Source: Burkholderiales bacterium (lineage in GTDB: Bacteria > Pseudomonadota > Gammaproteobacteria > Burkholderiales > Burkholderiaceae_C). From it: DNA of 42,608 nucleotides. The stretch is taken from positions 1 through 42,608 of the forward strand of contig JAIXKR010000028.1 in NCBI GenBank assembly GCA_026932235.1. The letters run 5' to 3'. Of the stretch, positions 15,966 to 24,892 are shown one piece after another. The notes under the pieces were generated by a model that saw only the letters and a list, made by a program, of their open reading frames with translations, did not search any database and had not been told where the DNA came from. Positions within the stretch are counted from its first letter, which is position 1. Every line of letters starts with the position of its first letter. The position numbers and the translations under genes were made by a program.

Positions 15966-16492
15966 CGGGGTGCTCCATCGGGTGTGGGCGGCGCCGCCGC
16001 GTCGCCGGCCGCGCCGGCGTGGTCGACGACGATGTCGGGATCGTCCTGCGCGGCAGCGCCGCCGCCGGCGTCCTGCAGCGCGTGCATGAGCGCATGCCAG
16101 CCCAGCAGCGCGCACTTGATGCGGCTCGGGTAACGGCGCACCGCCCCCAGGCTCACCAGCTTGCCGAGGTTGGCCTCCTCGGGTTCGATCTCGCCCGTGA
16201 TGACGGCGCGAAAGCGCTGCTGAAGGTCCTTGGCATCGTCCAGCTTCTGCCCGCGCACGGCCTCGCTCATCATCGATGCCGAGGCGATGCAGATGGCGCA
16301 GCCGCGGCCTTCGAAGCGGATGTCCTGCAGCACGTCGCCCGCGACCTGCAGCTGCACGCCGATGTCGTCTCCGCACGAAGGGTTGCGACCGCGCGCCTGG
16401 TGCGTGGGCGCAGGCAGCGTGCCGAAGCAGCGCGGCGAGCGCTTGTGCTCGAGCACCAGCTGCTGGTAGAGGTCGAAGTCGGCTCCGCTCAT
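15962..16492 (-). CDS. sufU: SufU-type Fe-S scaffold / sulfur transfer protein
   Basis: This 176-aa IscU/SufU-fold protein has the metal-binding residues in NPSCGDD, GCAICIAS and IKCALLGWH. The start of the region around VRRYPSRIKCALLGW is typical of SufU. It accepts sulfur from SufS. The C-terminal 30 residues are a low-complexity Ala/Pro-rich tail beyond the usual family end. The ATG overlaps the sufS stop and its stop overlaps sufT. Confidence 0.88.
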   Translation of the reverse strand: MSGADFDLYQQLVLEHKRSPRCFGTLPAPTHQARGRNPSCGDDIGVQLQVAGDVLQDIRFEGRGCAICIASASMMSEAVRGQKLDDAKDLQQRFRAVITGEIEPEEANLGKLVSLGAVRRYPSRIKCALLGWHALMHALQDAGGGAAAQDDPDIVVDHAGAAGDAAAPPTPDGAPR

Positions 16493-17760
16493 CGCAGCAT
16501 GTCCAGTGCAGCGGCCACGCCCTGGACGAGCCGCTCGACCTCGGCGTGCGTGTTGTAGAGGGCAAACGAGGCGCGCGTCGTCGGCGACTGGCACAGACGC
16601 TCGAGCAGCGGCTGCGCGCAATGCCAGCCGGTGCGCACGGCGATGCCGCGCTCGTCCAGCAGCGTGCCGATGTCGTGCGGGTGCACGTCCTCGGCGACGA
16701 AGGAGGCGATCGCGGTGCGCCGCGTCTGGCGCGCAAGAACGCGCACACCGGGCAGCGCCGAGAGGCCCGCCACCGCGTGCTCGCGCAACGCCTCGACGTG
16801 GGCGCTGATGGCTTCGCGACCGACGCCGTCGATGAAGTCGGCGGCTGCGGCCAGACCCACGGCGCCGCAGACGTTGGGCGTGCCGCCTTCGAGGCGTTGC
16901 GGCACCGCGGCGAAGCCGGCGTCGGTCTCGGACACCCACTCGACCATGTCGCCGCCCATGCGCAGCGGCGTCAGGCGCTCGAGCGCCTCGCGCCGGCCGA
17001 CGAGCGCACCCGTTCCCATCGGGCCATACATCTTGTGGCCGGAGAAGGCCATGAAGTCGCAGGCCAGCATCGAGAGTTGCGGCACCTCGTGGGAAACCGC
17101 CTGCGCCGCGTCCAGCACGGTCAGCGCACCGGCTTCCCGCGCCAGCGCCAGAAGCGCTTCGTACGGCGGACGCTCGCCACTGCCGTTGGCACAGGCGGTG
17201 ACCGCGAACACGCGCGTGCGCGGCGACAGCAATGCCGCCAGCGCCTCGGTCGTCACGCACCCCTCGGCGTCGGGCAGCAGCACGCGCAGGCGCGCGCCGG
17301 TGCGGCGCGCGGCGAGCTGCCAGGGAACGAGATTGGCGTGGTGCTCGAGCGCCGTCGTGACGATCTCGTCGCCGGGCTGGATCCACGCCGGCAGCAGCGC
17401 GGCGCCGCCGCCGCCCGAGGGCATCCCGGGCAGCGACAGGCCTTGCGCCACCAGGTTCAGGCTCTCGGTGGTGCCGCTGGTGAAGACGAGCTCGTGCGCC
17501 TCGTTGCCGCCGACGTAGCGCAGCAGCCGTTCGCGCGCGGCCTCGTAGGCGTCGGTGGCACGCTGGCTGAGCGTGTGCACGCCGCGGTGGATGTTGGCGC
17601 GCGAGTGCGTGTCGAAGCGGCGCATCGCCTCCATCACCTGCAGCGGCATCTGCGTCGTCGCGCCGTTGTCGAGATAGGCGAGCGCGTGGCCGTTGACCTG
17701 CTGCGCGAGCACCGGGAAGGCGCTCGTCATGGCGTCGCCGCTGGGCAGTCGGTCACCCAT
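16489..17760 (-). CDS. sufS: Cysteine desulfurase SufS
   Basis: This 423-aa class V aminotransferase-fold PLP enzyme has the PLP lysine in SGHKMYGPMG, the SGTTESLN substrate loop near residue 95, EHHANLVPW, and the catalytic cysteine in RTGWHCAQP near residue 390. It removes sulfur from L-cysteine for transfer to SufU. It starts at ATG 17760, overlapping the end of sufD by 8 nt; an internal ATG 10 codons later would give a more usual length. Confidence 0.92.
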   Translation of the reverse strand: MGDRLPSGDAMTSAFPVLAQQVNGHALAYLDNGATTQMPLQVMEAMRRFDTHSRANIHRGVHTLSQRATDAYEAARERLLRYVGGNEAHELVFTSGTTESLNLVAQGLSLPGMPSGGGGAALLPAWIQPGDEIVTTALEHHANLVPWQLAARRTGARLRVLLPDAEGCVTTEALAALLSPRTRVFAVTACANGSGERPPYEALLALAREAGALTVLDAAQAVSHEVPQLSMLACDFMAFSGHKMYGPMGTGALVGRREALERLTPLRMGGDMVEWVSETDAGFAAVPQRLEGGTPNVCGAVGLAAAADFIDGVGREAISAHVEALREHAVAGLSALPGVRVLARQTRRTAIASFVAEDVHPHDIGTLLDERGIAVRTGWHCAQPLLERLCQSPTTRASFALYNTHAEVERLVQGVAAALDMLR

Positions 17761-19000
17761 GGCTGGCCTCCGTCGCCGGCGCTGCCGCGGGGGCGGCGCT
17801 CAGCAGTCGCGTCAGCGCCGCTTCCAGCGCCTGCCGGGCGCCCACGGTCTCGCACAAGGCCTCGTCGCCCAGGCCGCGCTCGAGCTCGGCCGCGGCCATG
17901 CCGTGCAGGATGAGCGACAAGGCCGTGGCTTCGTCCAGTCCGCGCTGGCGCGCGAAGAAGATCGACTCCTCGGGCAGGCGGCCCCAGGTCGTGCCGTGCG
18001 CGGCCTGCACGGCGTCGTTCTCGATCTCGAGCTGCGGGCGCATGACGAGCCGCGGCGCACCGCCGGTGGGGATGCCGGCCAGGTGCTGGTGGATGTCGGC
18101 GTTCTCCACCCCGGGGCGCACGTGGGCGTACTGGTCGGAGGCCACCAGCGCCTTGCCGCGCGCCAGCGCCAGCGCGCGCGCCGTGCTCGCGCTGCGCGAG
18201 GCGCCGTGGATCATGCGCACCTGCTGGTCGAGCTGCTGCGCGTCGGCCAGCAGCACGCTGCCCAGCTGCGCGGTGGCGTCCTCGCCGTCGAACTGCACCT
18301 GCGTGCGCTGCAGGTGGTAGGCGCTGCCCACGGCGAGCATGGCCTGCGCATAGTGCGCGCCGGCGCCCAGGCGCAGGTCGAGGTGATGGGCGATGCGGTC
18401 GCCCGCAGCGGGCTCCACCTGGCGCCAGTGCTGCAGCCGGGCGCCCTGCCCCAGGCGCAGGTGGATCTGCAGGTTCTGCACCAGATCGCGGCTGCAGCCG
18501 ACGGCGTCGCGCTCGTGCGTCTCGACGATGACGCAGCGTGCGCCGGGTTCGAGTTCGACGACGAGCAAGGGCGCTTCCACCGTTTCGCGCGGCAGGTGCC
18601 GCAACTGCAGCATGAGGGGCGGGGCTTCGGCGTCGGCGGCAGCCGCCACGCGCAAACGCAGCCCCTGGCGACAGAGCGCGCGATGCGCCCAGGCGAAAGG
18701 TGCCACCGCATCGTCACCGGGCAGCGGCAGGCCCGCGAACAGCGCCGCGCGCTGCGTCGAATCCGAGGCATCGAGCCAGCGCGCGTCGACGAGGCCGGCC
18801 GCCCCCACCGGGTGCAGCGTCCAGCCGGCCCCGGCCAGCGGCGACGCATCGCAGCTGCCGCAGGGCTCGTCGCCCAGCCAGACCGCGGCCGCGGGCGGCG
18901 GCACGAAGCGAAAGGCCTCCAGGCGGCGGAATTCCCAGCCGCCCTGCTCCAGCAGCTGGGCTCGCGCGGCGAGCGTCTCGGCGCGGGCGGTGTTCATCAT
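17753..19000 (-). CDS. sufD: Fe-S assembly protein SufD
   Basis: This 415-aa member of the SufB/SufD family has the C-terminal conserved block ([23 protein letters not shown]) nearly the same as in SufB, and a beta-helix core. It forms the SufBC2D complex on which clusters are built. The ATG overlaps the sufC stop (ATGA). The N-terminal 150 residues diverge more, as usual for SufD. Confidence 0.9.
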   Translation of the reverse strand: MMNTARAETLAARAQLLEQGGWEFRRLEAFRFVPPPAAAVWLGDEPCGSCDASPLAGAGWTLHPVGAAGLVDARWLDASDSTQRAALFAGLPLPGDDAVAPFAWAHRALCRQGLRLRVAAAADAEAPPLMLQLRHLPRETVEAPLLVVELEPGARCVIVETHERDAVGCSRDLVQNLQIHLRLGQGARLQHWRQVEPAAGDRIAHHLDLRLGAGAHYAQAMLAVGSAYHLQRTQVQFDGEDATAQLGSVLLADAQQLDQQVRMIHGASRSASTARALALARGKALVASDQYAHVRPGVENADIHQHLAGIPTGGAPRLVMRPQLEIENDAVQAAHGTTWGRLPEESIFFARQRGLDEATALSLILHGMAAAELERGLGDEALCETVGARQALEAALTRLLSAAPAAAPATEASHG

Positions 19001-19791
19001 GCCCCCGCGACCGCTGCGGCCGGCGCAGCCGCAGCCGCGAAGCCCTGGGAAGTAATGCTGCGCGCCAGCTCGAGGTCGCCGCTCTCGGCGATGCAGCCCT
19101 CGTGCAGGCGCAGCACGCGCGTGGGCTCGAGCATCTCGATCAGGTGCAGGTAGTGCGAGACGACGACGAAGGCCGTTCCCTCCTGCCGCATCCCCGCGAT
19201 GAGCTCGACGAGCGCGCGCACGCCGTCGACGTCCAGGCCCGAGTCGATCTCGTCGAGCAGCGCCACGCGCGGCTTGAAGAGCGAGAGCTGCAGCAACTCG
19301 TTCCTCTTGCGCTCGCCACCCGAGAAACCCTCGTTCACCGGGCGGCCGAGCATGGTCTCGGGCAGGCCCAGGCGCTTGGCGCCGCTCTTGGCCTGGCCGA
19401 GGAAGTCGAAGGCGTCGATCTCGGCCTCGCCACGCGAGGCGCGCTGCGCGTTGAGCGCGGTGCGGATGAAGAGGTTGTTCTTCACGCCGGGGATGTCGGG
19501 CGGCGCCTGGAAGGACAGGAAGAGCCCCGCGCGCGCGCGCGCCTCGACCGGCATCGCAAGCAGGTCCTGCCCGGCGAGGCTCGCGCTGCCGGCGACCTCG
19601 TAGCGCGGGTGGCCGGCCAGCGCCAGCGCCAGCGTGCTCTTGCCGCTGCCGTTGGCGCCCATCACCACCACCAGCTCGCCCGCGTCGACTTCGAAGTCGA
19701 CCGAGCGCAGGATGCGCTTGTTGGCGATGTCCACGCGCAGGCCGCGCACGCTCAGCAGCGGCCCGGCGGCGGTCTTCTCGGCTTGCTTCAT
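18997..19791 (-). CDS. sufC: Fe-S assembly ATPase SufC
   Basis: This ABC-type ATPase of 264 aa has Walker A GANGSGKST, a signature FSGGERKRNELLQL and Walker B VALLDEIDSGLD. I chose ATG 19791, with AGGAG 5 nt before it; an in-frame ATG 10 codons earlier lacks such a site. It powers the SufBCD scaffold. An Ala-rich C-terminal tail (about 15 residues) is longer than in most SufC proteins. Confidence 0.92.
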   Translation of the reverse strand: MKQAEKTAAGPLLSVRGLRVDIANKRILRSVDFEVDAGELVVVMGANGSGKSTLALALAGHPRYEVAGSASLAGQDLLAMPVEARARAGLFLSFQAPPDIPGVKNNLFIRTALNAQRASRGEAEIDAFDFLGQAKSGAKRLGLPETMLGRPVNEGFSGGERKRNELLQLSLFKPRVALLDEIDSGLDVDGVRALVELIAGMRQEGTAFVVVSHYLHLIEMLEPTRVLRLHEGCIAESGDLELARSITSQGFAAAAAPAAAVAGA

Positions 19792-19831
19792 TCGTTCTCC
19801 TGGTTGTCCTGGGTTGGCCATGCGCCGCTGC

Positions 19832-21274
19832 TCAACCGACCGCGCCTTCGAGCGACACCGCCAGCAGCGCGCGCGCCTCGAGCGCGAACTCCATCGGCAG
19901 TTCGTCCAGCACGGCCTGGCAGAAGCCGCCGACGATGAGCGCCGTCGCCTCGGCCTCGTCCAGCCCGCGCTGGCGTGCGTAGAAGAGCCGCTCCTCGGAG
20001 ATGCGCGTCGTCGTCGCCTCGTGCTCGACGACGGCGTCCGCGCGCGCGGCGTCGACGGTCGGGAAGGTGTGCGCGCCGCAGTGCGAGCCGATGAGCAGCG
20101 AGTCGCACTGCGTGTGGTTGCGTGCGCCCGCTGCGGTGGGCGCCACGCGCACGAGCCCGCGGTAGCTGTTGTGCGCGTGCCCGGCGCTGATGCCCTTGGA
20201 GACGATGCGGCTCGTCGTGTTCGCGCCCAAGTGGATCATCTTCGTGCCGGTGTCCGCCTGCTGGCGGTGGTTCGAGACCGCGATCGAGTGGAACTCGCCG
20301 CTCGAACCCTCGCCGCGCAGCACCACGCTCGGGTACTTCCAGGTGATGGCCGAGCCGGTCTCGATCTGCGTCCAGGCCACGCGCGAGCGCTTGCCCAGTG
20401 CCAGCGCGCGCTTGGTGACGAAGTTGTAGATGCCGCCGCGGCCTTCCTCGTCGCCGGGGTACCAGTTCTGCACCGTCGAGTACTTGATGAAGGCGTCGTC
20501 GTGCGCGACGAGCTCGACCACCGCCGCGTGCAGCTGGTTCTCGTCGCGCTGCGGCGCGGTGCAGCCCTCGAGGTAGCTGACCTCGGCGCCCGCCTCGGCG
20601 ATGATCAGCGTGCGCTCGAACTGCCCCGTGTTGCGCGCGTTGATGCGGAAGTAGGACGAGAGCTCCATCGGGCAGCGCACGCCCTTGGGTACGTAGACGA
20701 AGGAGCCGTCGGAGAAGACCGCCGAGTTCAGCGCCGCGTAGTAGTTGTCGCCCACCGGCACGACGCTGCCGAGATAGCGCTCGACGAGCTCGGGGTGCTC
20801 GCGCACGGCGTCCGAGATCGAGCAGAAGATGACGCCGACGTCGGCCAGCTGCTTGCGAAAGGTCGTGCCCACCGAGACCGAGTCGAAGACCGCATCCACC
20901 GCCACGCCGGCCAGCGCGGCGCGCTCGTGCAGGGGCACGCCCAGCTTCTCATAGGTCTCGAGCAGCTTGGGGTCGACCTCGTCCAGGCTCTTGGGCTTGT
21001 TGGCCATCGACTTGGGCGCCGAGTAGTAGGACAGCGACTGCAGGTCGATCAGGTTGATGGTCAGCCGCGCCCATTCGGGGGGCTCCATCTGGCGCCAGCG
21101 CTCGTAGGCGGCGAGCCGCCAGCGCAGCAGGAACTCGGGCTCCTTCTTGCGCTTGGAGATGGCGCGGATGGTGTTCTCGTCCAGGCCCGGCGGCAGCGAA
21201 TCCGACTCGATGTCGGTGACGAATCCGTGCTGGTAGGGGCGCTCGAGGGTTTGCTGCAGGGCGTCGGTGGACAT
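19832..21274 (-). CDS. sufB: Fe-S assembly protein SufB
   Basis: This 480-aa protein is of full length for SufB. It contains [39 protein letters not shown] with the conserved Cys, and the C-terminal [18 protein letters not shown] block. It is the scaffold on which the cluster forms. ATG 21274 is taken because conserved sequence starts soon after; the ribosome binding site is weak. It heads the suf operon, and its promoter with a dyad lies at 21306-21334. Confidence 0.93.
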   Translation of the reverse strand: MSTDALQQTLERPYQHGFVTDIESDSLPPGLDENTIRAISKRKKEPEFLLRWRLAAYERWRQMEPPEWARLTINLIDLQSLSYYSAPKSMANKPKSLDEVDPKLLETYEKLGVPLHERAALAGVAVDAVFDSVSVGTTFRKQLADVGVIFCSISDAVREHPELVERYLGSVVPVGDNYYAALNSAVFSDGSFVYVPKGVRCPMELSSYFRINARNTGQFERTLIIAEAGAEVSYLEGCTAPQRDENQLHAAVVELVAHDDAFIKYSTVQNWYPGDEEGRGGIYNFVTKRALALGKRSRVAWTQIETGSAITWKYPSVVLRGEGSSGEFHSIAVSNHRQQADTGTKMIHLGANTTSRIVSKGISAGHAHNSYRGLVRVAPTAAGARNHTQCDSLLIGSHCGAHTFPTVDAARADAVVEHEATTTRISEERLFYARQRGLDEAEATALIVGGFCQAVLDELPMEFALEARALLAVSLEGAVG

Positions 21275-21305
21275 CGGTCTTCGGGCGCGGAGAGAAGGTG
21301 CTTCC

Positions 21306-21334
21306 ATAATACATGCACTTGAGAGGCATGTTTG
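21306..21334 (-). promoter_or_regulatory. suf promoter with inverted-repeat operator
   Basis: On the minus strand a -10 hexamer TATTAT (21311-21306) lies 17 nt after CAAACA (21334-21329). The spacer holds the dyad ACATGC-N9-GCATGT (21311-21331), of the size and place expected for an Rrf2-family repressor. The ATG of sufB is 31 nt further on. The -35 match is poor, as often seen at regulated promoters. Confidence 0.55.
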
Positions 21335-21470
21335 CCGAAACTGCACCCGCGACGGGGTTTCCCGCCGGCCCTGCGGCTGGGCTACAAGCCGTGCAGCGCG
21401 GCCATCTCGTCGATCAGCTCGCGCTGCAGCGCCATGCAGCGCGCGCCGGTGACGAACGCGTCCATCGCGC

Positions 21471-22715
21471 TCAAGCCGCGCTCCGGCCCGGTGGGATATG
21501 TCCCTCGACGACCCAGCGGTCGAAGACGGCGAGCACGGCGTCCGAGAACGCCGCGTCGTTGATGTGGCCTTCGACCTCGATCAGCTGCACCGGCGGGCGC
21601 ACGTCCCTTCGCAGCGCTTCCTGCAGCGCCTGGAGGCCCTTCGGGTCGTGCAGCGGCTCGCCCTCGCGGTCCCAGCCCTGGATGCCGTCCTGCGGCAGCA
21701 GGAAGGCGACCGGCCCCTTGGCGCGCGCGAGCTTCTCGCCGACCACGCGCGCCGCGCGCTCCCGCTCCGCGGGCGTCATCGAGACCGAGGCGATGAGCCG
21801 GTTGTGCGCATGGTATGGGCGCCCGACGTAGGCCGCCGGTACCGGCTTCCATGTCTGCATATCGATCATGTCGAGCGCGCCGGGAGCGACGATCTGCGGA
21901 ATGCCGCGCCCGCCCGCTGCCTCCAGTCGCGTCGGACCCGAGGTGACGACCGAGCCATGCACTTCGTTGCCGACCTCCTGCAGGCACAGGTCCAGCACCG
22001 CGGCCAGCCGTCCCTGCGCCGCCAGCGACTCGATCGCCTGCCCGCCCATGCCGGTGCTGTGGAAGACGCCGACCTCGTACCCGCGCTGCTCGAGCGCCGG
22101 CTTCAGGCGGATCATGTACTTCAGGTTGCTCGAGCCGAGCGAGCTGATCGCGATCATCGGCCGGTCTTTCGGGACGGGCTTGACGGCGCGGCAGGCACCG
22201 AGCACTGCGCCGGCGGCCTGCGAGAGGATCGAACGGCAGATGCCGTTGAGGCCGTAGAGCCCGCCGGCCCAGAGGATCATCATCAGGTCCGGCGCGATGC
22301 GCTCGGGTGGGATCAGGTGCGAGTACGAGACCGTCGAGACGACGAACTTGGGCATGCCCAGCGGCAGTGCCATCGTGACGTCGAGCGCGAGGTCGGTGCC
22401 CATCGAGCCACCGAGCGCCAGCAGCCCGTGCATCTGGCCCTCGCGGTAGAGCCGCAACGCCAGCGCCACCGCGCCCTCGGCCATCTTCGTCATGGCGGCG
22501 TTCTCGTCGCCAAGCGCGGCGATGGCCTCGATCGTCGTGCCGGCCGCCGCGGCGACCTCGGTGTTCGGGAACTCGGGCGCAAAGCGCGGCTTGCCGAGCA
22601 CACCCACGTCCATGACCGCGGCGCGGCCTCCACCCTCCTCCACGCACTGCTTCATGAAGAGCAGTTCGTCGGCCTTGGTGTCGGCGGTGCCGACGATCAG
22701 GATCCCCTGGGTCAT
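21471..22715 (-). CDS. Tm-1-like ATP-binding domain protein (UPF0261), 414 aa
   Basis: The protein is of the UPF0261/Tm-1 N-terminal family: [14 protein letters not shown] at the N-terminus, [13 protein letters not shown] in the first half, [14 protein letters not shown] and [16 protein letters not shown] in the second. The plant Tm-1 domain binds ATP and blocks a viral replicase; the bacterial role is unknown. It is the last gene of a six-gene operon of amine and aldehyde metabolism. Its ATG overlaps the stop of the SDR gene. I do not assign a reaction. Acyl or carboxylate activation, or a transfer step using ATP, are open possibilities. Confidence 0.8.
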   Translation of the reverse strand: MTQGILIVGTADTKADELLFMKQCVEEGGGRAAVMDVGVLGKPRFAPEFPNTEVAAAAGTTIEAIAALGDENAAMTKMAEGAVALALRLYREGQMHGLLALGGSMGTDLALDVTMALPLGMPKFVVSTVSYSHLIPPERIAPDLMMILWAGGLYGLNGICRSILSQAAGAVLGACRAVKPVPKDRPMIAISSLGSSNLKYMIRLKPALEQRGYEVGVFHSTGMGGQAIESLAAQGRLAAVLDLCLQEVGNEVHGSVVTSGPTRLEAAGGRGIPQIVAPGALDMIDMQTWKPVPAAYVGRPYHAHNRLIASVSMTPAERERAARVVGEKLARAKGPVAFLLPQDGIQGWDREGEPLHDPKGLQALQEALRRDVRPPVQLIEVEGHINDAAFSDAVLAVFDRWVVEGHIPPGRSAA

Positions 22716-23506
22716 CGCTGTCTCCGCTGGTTCAGTTCGTCCATCACCTGCCCCGACTCGGGCAGCGTCATGCCGCCGTCGACGACGATCGTCTGCCCTG
22801 TCACCCAGCGCGCCTCCTCGCTGGCCAGGTAGAGCGCGGCAAAGGCGATGTCGTCGGGCGCGCCGGCCTGCCCGAGCGGGATCTCGCGCTCGAGCGCGGC
22901 CCGATTCTCGGGCTGGCTGAGGCGCCCGCGATCCTTGGCGACGAAGCCCGGCTCGATGCCGTTGACGGTGATGCGCCGCGACGCAAGCTCCAGCGCCGCG
23001 GCGCGGATGAAGCCGTTGACCCCGGCCTTGGCCGCGGCGTAGTGCGCCGAGTCGAGCATGGCCACGCGCGGCCCGGTGACCGAGGACGTGACGACGATGC
23101 GCCCGCCACGCTCGGCCAGCGCCGGCAGCGCCGCCTGCGTGAGCCAGAAGCAGCTCTCGAGGTTGAGCGCCAGCGTCTGGCGCAGCGTCGCCGCATCGAG
23201 CGCCTCCAGACTCGCCCAGAGGCAGCCGCCGGCGTTGTGCACCAGCACCTGCAGGCCACCGAAGGCCTCCACCGTCTTCACGACGGCCGCGCGACAGCCG
23301 GCCTCGTCGGCACCGAAGGGGATGGCCTGCGCGCGCAGCCCGCGTTCACGCAGGGCCGAAGCCAGGCCTTCGGCGGCGTCGAGCGAACGGTTGGCGAGCA
23401 TCACCGCGGCACCGGCTTCGGCCAGCCGCGTGGCAATCGCCGCGCCGATGCCGCGCCCCGCGCCGGTTACCAGCGCCGCCTTGCCGTCGAGGCGAAAGGC
23501 GCTCAT
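22712..23506 (-). CDS. Short-chain dehydrogenase/reductase, 264 aa
   Basis: This classical SDR has TGAGRGIG near residue 14, HNAGG, the catalytic serine in VTSSVTG, and YAAAK (Tyr/Lys). The C-terminal GQTIVVDGGMTLPES is typical. Its start overlaps the stop of the aminotransferase gene by one base (TGATG) and its stop overlaps the Tm-1-like gene. It likely oxidises or reduces a hydroxy or keto intermediate in the same pathway as the two aminotransferases. The substrate is unknown. Confidence 0.85.
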   Translation of the reverse strand: MSAFRLDGKAALVTGAGRGIGAAIATRLAEAGAAVMLANRSLDAAEGLASALRERGLRAQAIPFGADEAGCRAAVVKTVEAFGGLQVLVHNAGGCLWASLEALDAATLRQTLALNLESCFWLTQAALPALAERGGRIVVTSSVTGPRVAMLDSAHYAAAKAGVNGFIRAAALELASRRITVNGIEPGFVAKDRGRLSQPENRAALEREIPLGQAGAPDDIAFAALYLASEEARWVTGQTIVVDGGMTLPESGQVMDELNQRRQR

Positions 23507-24888
23507 CACGCAACGCTGCCCGCAAACTCCGCGCAGAAATCGCGCAGCACCTGCAGCCAGCAGGCGGTGTCGGCCTCGCTGGTGGCCGGGCACATGAGCA
23601 GCATGCAGTGAAACGGCGTGATGAGCACGCCGCGATTCATGAAGTAGACGTGCAGGAGCGCCTCCAGCACGTCGTCGCGGCTGGCGCGGAACTCGGCGGC
23701 GTTGCGCGGCGGCTCGGGCACGAACATGGTCTCCATGCGCGCGCCCAGGTCGACCACGCACCAGGGCAGGCCGAACTCGGCCAGCAGCGCGCGCGAGGCC
23801 GCGGCCAGCTCGTGCGCGAGGCGGCTCATGTGCGCGAAGGCCGGCGCCGTCAGCACGTCCGAGAGCACGGCGCGCACCGCCGCCACCTGCAGCGCGCTGC
23901 CGGCCAGCGTGCCGCCAAAGCCCAGGTGCGCGCTCTGCCGCACCTCGGCCGGGTTGACCTTGGGCACCTGCTGCCACAGGCGCTCGGCGACCTCCCGGCT
24001 GGCGCCGTAGAGGCCCACCGGCACGCCGCCGCCGACCGATTTGCCGACGACGAAGAAGTCCGGCTGCAGCCCGTCGCGGCCGGTGACGCCGCCCGGCCCG
24101 CTGGAGAAGGTGTGCGTCTCGTCCATGACGAGCAGCGTGCCCGTCTCGCGCGTGGCGCGGCGCAGCTCGTCGAGAAAGCCCGGCTGCGGCGCGAACATGC
24201 CGAAATTGGTCATGAACGGCTCGGCGAGCACGCAGGCCACGTCGCCGGGGGCGAGCGCCTCGCCCAGCGCCTGCGCGTCGTTGTAGGGCACGACCTTGGA
24301 GACGCGCGCATGGTCGACGCCGTTGGCGTGGATGCCGTTGCGCAGCACGACGCGGCCCTGCGCATCGAGCGCCACGTGCGCCTCTTCCACCGAGCCGTGG
24401 TAGCAGCCGTCGAAGACCAGCACCTTGGGGCGGCCGGTGATCATGCGCGCGATGCGGATCACCGCGCGGTTGGCGTCGCTGGCCGAGGTCGTGAAGCCCC
24501 AGTAGGGCAGGCCGAAGCGGCGCGTGAGCTCCTCGCCGACCCAGGCCGCGGCCTCGGTGGGCAGCATCAGCGTGGCGCCGTGCTCCAGCTGTTCAGCCAC
24601 CGCGCGCGTGATCGCCGGATGGCCGTGGCCGCACATGCCGCCGCTGTCGCCGAGGCAGAAGTCGACGTAGTCCAGACCGTCGGCGCACTGCAGGCGCGCG
24701 CCTCTGGCCGCCTTCACCGCCAGAGGAAAGCCGCCCGCCCAGCGGCGCATCCAGTGCGAAGGCGCGCCGTAGAGGTAGTGCGCCTGCCCGGCCGCGAAGG
24801 CCGCGCGCGAGCGCGGATGCGTTTCGGCGAAGCGCGCCTGTTCGCGCGCCAGCGCTGCGCGCAGGGCCTGGCGGGCGGGCGCGCCCAT
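23506..24888 (-). CDS. Class III aminotransferase, glutamate-1-semialdehyde aminomutase-like, 460 aa
   Basis: This PLP enzyme of fold type I has SGGMCGHGHP near residue 78, LMPTEA-like and TSASDANRAVIR phosphate-binding segments, the cofactor Asp in MDETHTF and the PLP lysine in VVGKSVGGGVPVGLY. It differs from true HemL in length and in an extra C-terminal part. GSA-like aminotransferases outside tetrapyrrole synthesis act on beta-amino acids and related compounds. ATG 24888 lies 4 nt after the stop of the next aminotransferase gene. Its exact substrate cannot be read from the sequence. Confidence 0.83.
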   Translation of the reverse strand: MGAPARQALRAALAREQARFAETHPRSRAAFAAGQAHYLYGAPSHWMRRWAGGFPLAVKAARGARLQCADGLDYVDFCLGDSGGMCGHGHPAITRAVAEQLEHGATLMLPTEAAAWVGEELTRRFGLPYWGFTTSASDANRAVIRIARMITGRPKVLVFDGCYHGSVEEAHVALDAQGRVVLRNGIHANGVDHARVSKVVPYNDAQALGEALAPGDVACVLAEPFMTNFGMFAPQPGFLDELRRATRETGTLLVMDETHTFSSGPGGVTGRDGLQPDFFVVGKSVGGGVPVGLYGASREVAERLWQQVPKVNPAEVRQSAHLGFGGTLAGSALQVAAVRAVLSDVLTAPAFAHMSRLAHELAAASRALLAEFGLPWCVVDLGARMETMFVPEPPRNAAEFRASRDDVLEALLHVYFMNRGVLITPFHCMLLMCPATSEADTACWLQVLRDFCAEFAGSVA

Positions 24889-24892
24889 CGGC

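Noticed and set aside
23506-24888. Calling the GSA-like aminotransferase HemL
   Set aside because: It sits in a catabolic operon with another aminotransferase and an ALDH, and its length and C-terminus differ from HemL.
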